DNA of 64,000 nt. Origin: Bombyx mori (taxonomy: Eukaryota > Arthropoda > Insecta > Lepidoptera > Bombycidae). Position numbers and translations under genes: made by a program. Where the stretch lies: the NCBI RefSeq assembly GCF_030269925.1, contig NC_085109.1:6200001-6264000 (forward strand), given 5' to 3'. The notes under the pieces are model-generated. The model made no database searches, had not been told where the DNA came from, and saw only the letters and a program-made list of their open reading frames with translations. This document shows positions 56,586 through 64,000 of this stretch, piece by piece (positions within the stretch are counted from its first letter, which is position 1; every line of letters begins with the position of its first letter).

Positions 56586-56830
56586 TACTGGTGGCAGGAC
56601 CTCTTGTGAGTCCGCGCGGCTAGGTACCACCACCCTGCCTATTTCTGCCGTGAAGCAGTAATGCGTTTCGGTTTGAAGAGTGGGGCAGCTGTTATAACTA
56701 CACTGAGACCTTAGAACTGATATCTCAAGGTGGGTGGCGCATTTACGTTGTAGATGTCCAAGGGCTCCAGTAACCACTTAACACCAGTGGGCTGTGAGCT
56801 CGTCCACCCATCTAAGCAATAAAAAAAAAC
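56586..56830 (+). mobile_element. Bm1 SINE, 5'-truncated
   Basis: actggtggcaggacctcttg ... taagcaataaaaaaaaa, a well-preserved tail half. Confidence 0.92.
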
Positions 56831-57217
56831 ATGTTATTTTAAAGATTTTCAAGAGACGTCGTCCGATATGTTTCGGGTGTTTTGAGAATACCGCGACCCG
56901 ACCTATTTCCGCTAAACCATTTAAATTTTTGTTTAGTTGAGACTGCTTTATTAAATCTCGTTGAATTCTCGTAATGTCTAAATTCTACAACATCGGTTAG
57001 GTTGTTAGCAGTTTGTCCATATACGATAATAAATGACGATGTTACAAACTACAAATATATTTCTGAATTATATAAAAAAATGTTTTTGTAAAAATAAACA
57101 TAAATATAAATAAAGCTACTGTGTGGTCTCGGCCTAAAGTAACATCGCCCGATTTCTTACCGTGGATGTCGGAAATGGTGACTATTCGGAGTGATCAGAG
57201 AATAGGACCCATAGACA

Positions 57218-57405
57218 AAGCCCACTGAGTTTCTCGCCGGATTTTCTCAGTTGATCGCGATTCCGATCCGGTGGTAGATTCTGCGAAGCACTGCTCTTGC
57301 TAGGGCCAGTGTTAGCAACACTCCCAGTTAAGCCCCGTGAGCTCACCTACTCGCCCGATCACTCTAACATAGCCTCTCAAGGCTATCAGCTTAGGTAGTA
57401 TTATA
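57218..57405 (+). mobile_element. LINE 3' UTR, second Jockey-like family
   Basis: cccactgagtttctcgccgg ... gcactgctcttgctagggcc ... ctatcagcttaggtag, the same family as 46253-46448, without a preserved A-tail. The 3' side of the stem is decayed. Confidence 0.78.
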
Positions 57406-57434
57406 CAAAAGTACCAGTGTACTCTGATCAACAA

Positions 57435-57605
57435 CCGAAGGGTGTAATGGAAGCCCGCAGATCCATACCACCCTGACTATTTGTGTCGCTGAACGGAGAG
57501 AAAATACGTTATACAAAATAATTGAGACTTCGATCTCATGTCTCAAGATAAGTACCGGCATCAAGTTGTCTATTGGCTACACTTAAAACCATGTGGACCG
57601 TGAAA
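57435..57605 (+). repeat. decayed Bm1 fragment
   Basis: gcccgcagatccataccacc ... atgtctcaagataagtacc ... gtggaccgtgaaaaaaag keeps Bm1 order. It ends about 65 bp before the kinase exon acceptor. Confidence 0.6.
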
Positions 57606-57668
57606 AAAAGATCCACGCACGGCGCCTACTATCAGCTGTTTATTTAAATGTGAAAAAAAATTCGTTTC

Positions 57669-57670
57669 AG
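57669..57670 (+). other. putative 3' splice acceptor
   Basis: aaattcgtttcag followed by atcgaggcgg: a pyrimidine-rich stretch with CAG immediately before a sharp rise in GC. It would make the kinase 5' UTR exon begin at 57671. Not proved without transcripts. Confidence 0.5.
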
Positions 57671-57927
57671 ATCGAGGCGGTGGCACGCACGGCTGAGAGC
57701 CACGATTGTGAGCAGCCGGCGCGCGAGTATCTATACACTACATCGCTCGTCCGCGATCGCGCCGCACGGCTCGCACACACGCTACCCACACATATCCTGC
57801 GCTTCCCCTGTGAACTCTGACCGCGAACTGTTACCGAACTATAAGTGCATCAACGCAACAACTGAACGTTTCCTTAAACCTTAACGTGATCCCTAGTGGT
57901 TACTCTCAGTGCTCGGTAGCCGAGTGA
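57671..57927 (+). other. 5' UTR of the cGMP-dependent kinase exon
   Basis: GC-rich, CpG-rich leader of about 257 nt ending in tga immediately before the ATG, in frame, which supports 57928 as the true start. It may instead contain a transcription start site, and no convincing TATA/initiator pair was seen. Confidence 0.55.
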
Positions 57928-58415
57928 ATGCGCGTGTGCTTCGACAACCTCTGCTTTGGATCGTCACAGCGCGGAGCTGCTGACGATGAGCCGAGAGCCT
58001 TAGTGAATACTGGTGGAGGAGCGCTTACCGTGGCGCCCACAGTCAACGGCGAAAGACGCGCGTTAGACGAAACGTATAGAGAGATCGAGTTAAATGGTAT
58101 AATGGGGACTCCTACAGCTATGAATGCGGAGTCGGAGAATTGCGTTGCCAATGCAACGATGGCGAATGACATGCAGCCCTTAATCGAACGGATCAGGGAG
58201 CTTGAGGCGTTGCTTAAGCAACGTGACCAGGAAATGTTGGAACTGCGCTCGCAGCTGGACAAACTGCAGAGCGTGTTCCCGTACCAGCAGTACGCCCGAG
58301 GATCGAGAGGTCCCAGAAAGCAGAGAGCTCAGGGTATATCTGCTGAGCCGCAGAACAGCGCATCGCTTCAAGATCTGACTCATCAGACCTTCCCTATTTA
58401 CGACAAAAGCGAAAC
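57928..58415 (+). CDS. cGMP-dependent protein kinase, N-terminal coding exon
   Basis: This exon encodes 162 complete codons (488 nt) of a PKG, the cytosolic Ser/Thr kinase activated by cGMP and known in Drosophila as foraging. Residues 1-10 (MRVCFDNLCF) match the conserved N-terminus of insect PKG long isoforms. Residues 83-116 (LIERIRELEALLKQRD then MLELRSQLDKLQSVF) form the leucine-zipper coiled coil for homodimerisation. RKQRAQGISAEP (130-141) is the autoinhibitory pseudosubstrate-type segment just before the cGMP-binding domains. LQDLTHQTFPIYDKSE leads to the next exon. The coding part ends in the middle of a codon at gaaac|gtgagt, a strong donor. The cGMP-binding and kinase domains are not in this window. 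An in-frame stop directly upstream supports the start. The stop at 58417-58419 is intronic. Confidence 0.92.
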
Positions 58416-58421
58416 GTGAGT
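58416..58421 (+). other. 5' splice donor of the kinase exon
   Basis: GTGAGT directly after gaaac. It defines the exon end, and the open frame stops 2 nt later. Confidence 0.85.
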
Positions 58422-61400
58422 ACCTACTTTTAATTATTATCTATCTACTCTAAACACTTAACATACTTCGTATTTTAGTCATGGTTTCGCTAGACACATC
58501 ACAATGATAATATCGCTCATAGTCAAAACACGACTAATTTGTGTGGAAAACCATCCGTTTTTTTTTTATTACACCGATATTTTTTATATGTTCAAATATA
58601 AAATTTTCCTCCCTTTAAAATGAGTGCTAAAGTTGTACTTCAATTTTCGATGTACACTTAACAATATATATCGAACTGATATATGTAGTTGTGAATGAAA
58701 TGTTCGGTGTGATAATAAATAGCACTGCATAAATCTGTCGGGCCGTGTTCGCATCTAATAAGAACGATTGAGGTACTATTCATACGTTCTATTTAAATGC
58801 CCATTCTGTCGTTTACATGAAGACGGATTGCGGTTTAATGAACAGTCTGCGAGAGTTGATCTGGAATAACAACTATAAATCAGTGTTACGTAACAAAAAC
58901 TTTTTATAATTTAATTGAACTTTTTTTTTTAATTGTTCGTGGCGTAGGTAGTTCTAAATTTTTAAACATAACAAAAGTCACAAATATTCAAAATGTCCAC
59001 GTTCGAATTAGTAAAGTAGGTAGGTATAAAACTCGTTCTATTCAATTGTCTGTTATTACATCGACATGTAAATTGTACGAATCCAGATAAACATGGCAAC
59101 GACCATGTTTATAATAGTAATAATTCGATAGACAAACGAAAAACCATTTTTACCCGTATTTTTATGGTTTTTGTTGGAAAATAACTTCACGATCTCAATT
59201 CGAAGCATCGAAAAAGGATTTTGTTTCTTCAGCTCAACAACTTGAAGAAACTAAATTTAGTAATAAATTTAAATTTTTAATTTCCATCATGAAAGACCTC
59301 GAAATATGATAAACAACAAAACAAATTTTATAGCGATCATAAAGTTAAAAAATAATAATTGAAACCTTTGCTCAATAAAATACGTATCATATTATTATGG
59401 ACATTAAAAATGTTGTAATGTCATAATATCCGAGTACAACTTACATGTATAGTATTACGTTTATACATCTTTTATGTATCAATACTTTACTGGTGGTAGG
59501 ACCTCTTGTGAGTCTGCGCGGCTAGGTACCACCACCCTGCCTATTTCTGCCGTGAAGCAGTAATGCGGTTAGGTTTGAAGGGTGGGGCAGCCGTGGTAAC
59601 TATACTTGAGACCTGAGAACGTATATCTCAAGGTGGGTGGCGCATTTACGTTATAGATGTCTATGGGCTCCAATAACCATTTAACACCAGGTGGGCTGTG
59701 AGCTCGTCCACCCATCTCAGCAATAAACAAAAAAATACTTAAAGACATTTCAAACTCAAAATTTGAAAGATTAATGTTATCAATTAGTTAAAGCTCAAAA
59801 AAAGTTAATATTTTTATTTTGTCTAAAGTTGATTTTTATTAATGTTACCTAACTCAACTGAGTTATGTATGGCTCTCTTTCCATCTGGCACTGGGTGGTT
59901 ACCCCCATAGATATCGCAACTAGAATAGGTAATAGTAGGAATCTGGTAAAAGCAAAGAATGCATAATTGCTTTGCGCCAGAAAGAAGCATGCGGGACCCA
60001 CCACGCTTTTAAATAGGTGGGATCTAGCTTCGCCTAAACCAGTACTTTCCGCGACTACCCCGTAAACACAATTATAGGTTGACCCTTTTGTTAAAGACGC
60101 CTCCTTTTGTCTTCACTCTCTTTGCCCAGTTATCAGCAATAGAGGCACTGGGCCACTGATTTGGTCTCTTATCTTTTTGGGTTGTTTCGAGTAAGCTGAG
60201 CGTGTGAGAACTGGCATATTTAGATAGAAACTGTCGCGTATAATATAGAGGGGATTTAAACTCCCTCGACCCTCTCAAAATTGCAACCACTGATTTATAA
60301 ACGAACAAATTTTTGACCTTGAGTTCATCTGACGTTTATGTGTTCATAAAATTACACCAGCTCTTTTCAATATGAAAATCAAATTAAGAAAATTAAAATG
60401 TTTGTTTTTCTCCTTGTAACTCAGCTTTGCGTGTTCAATAATGTACGTAACCTACATAATTATACTTTTGAAGTGGCAACGTTTTTTGAGTTTACAGTAA
60501 ATCTAAGATATTTACACTGAAGATAGTGTTAATGGAATATTCGTGACCGTAATATTTAAAATACATATTATACAAAAATTACTACAATACCTTGTATCTA
60601 GACAAGGGCATACAACAAATTTATGATTTAAAAGAATCTAAAAAAGCATGATTATATTTCATTTAGTGGAAACACAAAAATAGTGATTGAATAATTAATT
60701 AAATTATTATTCGCTATCGGCTTTAGATTGTTTTGTGAATGATTTTTATGCTGTCTATTGGTGGAAAAGCATATTTTTGTAAAATAACACTGAAATATCA
60801 GTCTGAAGCTATTTTGATTTTCATATATTCCTCCTATCAAATTTTAATGTAAATGACGATTTTTGTGATACGAACTATCAGATTGACATTTAAGATAAAT
60901 CAAAAGAAAAAAAACTGCCCTAATCTTGTTTATCTAAGCCGATAACTGTATTTATTTAACTATGTCACTCGGGTTTTGTATCAAACAAAACATTGCGCAC
61001 ACCATTCTTCTGCGGTTGAATTACGAATTGTTTAAATAAGATTTTCGTTCACTTATATAATAAAATATATAATTCACAGTGACACATCTTAATGAACCGC
61101 GCAAAAACTATTACAGTCTTTGTTTGACTATGATAAAGAAATGCAAGGACCAGTTACAAAAATAGCTCTTAATTTTAACTGACGGGAAAGCGGTAATTAA
61201 ATCTTTTATCATAATGAGGTTTGTTTAATATCATGCTGTAATAATTTTCGTTTGTAGAATTTAAGTGGACTTAAATAGCGTAATTTTAAGATGAAACATG
61301 AAATAATTTTCTCATTTATTTTTCAATTAATTGTGTGGTTAGTCGATTGATGGATACTTAAATGGTAATCATCAAATTACTCTCAAGATAATCTACTTAC

Positions 61401-64000
61401 GGAAATTCACTCTGTTATTATTATTATATTATAAAGGATAACTGATAAATTAAGTTTTGTTAATCGTTTTTTTTTTATTCTAGCGTTTCTAGAATAGTCC
61501 AAAATCATCAATGCATTAAATGAGTCCAGTGCTAAACAGAATTAATGTAACTTGAGTTACATAAAGTGTGATAGTTAAAGCGTGCTTGGGACATTAAAGC
61601 TATATGATATATAAACTTGGAAAACGCTTTGATAATCTAAAATGTGTATTTTCTTACCCGTAGAGTGGCATAGAGAACGCCGCCATTAGGCCGGCTACTT
61701 TTGCTGAATATTTTGTCAATCCTCGTTATAAGATTTTTATTGCACTATATTATAGCTTCTGAAATTCTTATTTTCTTTCATATTTACCCTAAAATCTAGC
61801 TTCTCTTCGACAATATAAAATTCCGTTACACGTTGCTTTGAAGATTAACGAAGATAGAACTTAAGCACATAATACTAATAGCACATTTAGGATTATAAAA
61901 GACATACACAGTTGGTTTTTTTTTTTGCGGGTTGCTTTACCAAATACGCATAATACTGAAACCAGATAATAAGATTTTACGACGAAAAAAGCCTTATTTA
62001 AGTAATGAGATAACCTTATAGTTGATATTAAAAACGCTAACATTCCTTTATTTTGACAGTGTAAGAGATTAGATTATTTCTTGGTCCATCTGGTGTTAAT
62101 CGTGCACCGGAGCCCATAAAGTTAATGGAGCCATTTATTTCAGTTTGAAATCTCAATTATATTAGAACGAGGAGACTCAGAATAAAATTAAAGAATATAC
62201 TACAAGTTGTTAGATTTTTTTCTGTCAAATCAAATTTTTCAAGCAAGAGCACTCAGATTCAGAATACCAAACATATTTAACAAAAACTCAGACATGGAAT
62301 CGAACACCTACTACTTTGTCATACAATGGTCTTACCACCACTTCTGATGTCAATTGATTATTAGTAAGTTTATTTACGTAATTATCTTAAATGAAACGGA
62401 CAACGGAAACTTTCTTTCTTATTTTTTGGATCTCTTCTCGTCTACTGGCGACCATTCACGGTAGCTTTGCAGGGAAATCCGATATTTCAAACTATTCCGG
62501 TATATTAATAACTGGATACTTTCATTTTCTTTACCGCATGATTATGTACGACTAGTCTTGCATTATGCTTATCATTTAGTCTGACACCTGTAGTTGTACT
62601 CACCGCGCTCGTAACAGGATTTATGTTGATTTCATTAGTGATTCAACATAATTCTATTAGCATGCATAAGATTTATTTCCCCTCAATGTGTTATTTATTG
62701 CTCGTTTACTTAACCATAAATATTCAGGTGCTCTGTTTTGATTATTTATTCCTATAACGATATAGGTATGCTATGCATCAGTAAGGGCTACACAGAATTT
62801 ATATGGCTTGCAAATTCAATTGGCCCAACTACTGAAATATCAGGAAAAACTTTTCCCGAATTTTGTGAGTCACTTTGCCTTATTATTATTACATTCCATT
62901 TCTGGCGTTTCTAATACTTTTTAGTTTAGCTTGTTGACGGACGTACTTAACCACGAACAATAAAGTGAGATTAAAACCTAAAAATACTTTTAAAATAAAT
63001 CTATTCTGTTTAGAGAATCTTCGAATTTACTGTACTATTTTCATTTGAATTTTTAGTCATAATCAAACTTGTGATTTTAAATCATGGCTATCACTTGGTT
63101 TTATTCATTAATCCTCAATAAAACACATTAAGCTTCATTAGTGCCGTAAACGAGACTATAGATTAGAAAATGAAATTGAGATTACGTGTGTTAATAAATG
63201 TTGCAACGGGTACTGAACTCTTATTTTAAAGATGTTCCTAAATTTGCCTTTCACCTGTTTGTATATTTATAGACCAAATTTTAGGCTAAGTACTAAGATG
63301 AGCCAGATAGGATGATACGGGTAATTCATTAACATTTAATTCCAATTTAGAAGTTCCATCAAAATTATTGGTTCAAGGTGAAAAGATAACCTTAATGATT
63401 GTCCTTATCGTGATGGGACAAACTCGTTTTATTCTTAGTACGTTCTTGTTCCGCAATGTCATTATTGAAATTAGGATGTTTCGGCTCAGAATTAGGGTAT
63501 TTATACGGCAATCTTCAAAGCTTTACCTCAATTATACTAAATTTAGCTGTTTGTCTTTCTCTTCAGTATTTCCTTAGGTCTATATTTACTTTGTTTGTGT
63601 TTATCCTCATTCCATCTTAGAAGTTTGTTTATAGAAACATGAACAAACGTTTAGAGATTAAAATTGGAATTCAAATGATTTAGTTTTCATGTCTAATAAT
63701 AAAGTTATTTTATTTGAGTTAAATGTTGCAGGCATAAAATAAAAAGTACTGTTTTTAGTAAGCCACTTACTATCATTTAACTGGTCACTAAATAACTTCT
63801 CCATATCACACGCCTCTGTCAAACATGTCCCGATACTGATATTTTGCCTACTAATCTTATTCATTTACGCATGTAGCTATAAATTGCCACCGTCAAGCTA
63901 AAATGAAGATTATGGAAAATTCTACATTTTCTCGTTAGTTGGAAATAAACTGTTGAAATAATCTCCTGATTCAAATACGTTATCAATGTACGATGGTTTT
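58422..64000 (+). other. first coding-exon intron of the kinase gene
   Basis: AT-rich throughout and open at the right edge. It contains one Bm1 copy and small repeat scraps. No further PKG exon (cGMP-binding FGELALLYNC-like or kinase motifs) was recognised. A 78-codon ORF at 60072-60308 (minus) is not recognised. A Bm1 scrap occurs at about 62080-62125 (ccatctggtgttaatcgtg). Confidence 0.7.
59487..59736 (+). mobile_element. Bm1 SINE, 5'-truncated
   Basis: tactggtggtaggacctcttg ... tcagcaataaacaaaaaa, a well-preserved tail half within the kinase intron, sense to the gene. Confidence 0.92.

Noticed and set aside
57905..57912. TCAGT initiator just before the kinase ATG
   Set aside because: It would leave a leader of about 20 nt. 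The upstream GC-rich leader and splice acceptor give a better explanation.
60072..60308. 78-codon minus-strand ORF in the kinase intron
   Set aside because: No family is recognised, it is short, and there are no flanking signals. It could be a very old element but cannot be supported.

Overview
The window is lepidopteran nuclear DNA, almost certainly from the silkworm Bombyx mori or a very close relative. The main evidence is about twenty copies of one tRNA-derived SINE that matches Bm1 (four of them full length). It is joined by Helitron ends, Jockey, RTE and CR1-like LINE tails, and an insect gene exon with eukaryotic splice signals. The DNA is AT-rich and gene-poor. There is no sign of bacterial or plasmid DNA.

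Only one host gene can be supported. The exon at about 57671-58415 (+) carries the N-terminus of a cGMP-dependent protein kinase, the orthologue of Drosophila foraging. It has a conserved cysteine-bearing N-terminus, a leucine-zipper dimerisation helix, and the RAQGISAEP autoinhibitory motif. It ends at a GTGAGT donor, and its first intron runs to the end of the window. A good splice acceptor just upstream of the 5' UTR suggests that an earlier non-coding exon exists. One weak candidate for it lies at about 28646-28754. On that reading, most of the window would be upstream or first-intron DNA of this kinase gene.

Region by region. 1-9 kb: Helitrons, a frameshifted mariner relic, Bm1 copies, and a four-unit tandem array of about 199 bp that appears to derive from a SINE tail. 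9-16 kb: a Helitron inserted in a Helitron, a 439-bp tandem and inverted repeat family, a microsatellite in a SINE tail, and two opposed MITEs forming a 950-bp foldback. 17-21.6 kb: a nearly full-length Jockey-type LINE on the minus strand, with an intact 960-aa ORF2, a broken ORF1 and a perfect 11-bp target duplication. 21.7-22.8 kb: a TIR element holding a TATA/initiator pair. 22.9-48 kb: Bm1 copies, LINE tails, two Helitrons, a TTAT-flanked MITE, a hAT MITE and an unclassified direct-repeat pair. 48.7-52 kb: a second SINE family, then a three-level nest (a MITE inside a 2.5-kb foldback Tc1/mariner element inside a Helitron). 53-57 kb: two more Helitrons, Bm1 copies and a LINE tail. 57.7-64 kb: the kinase exon and its intron.

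The most unusual structure is the foldback element at 49542-52043. Its two arms of about 930 bp are nearly identical and both carry the same deleted transposase 3' half, so a transcript through it would form a very long hairpin.
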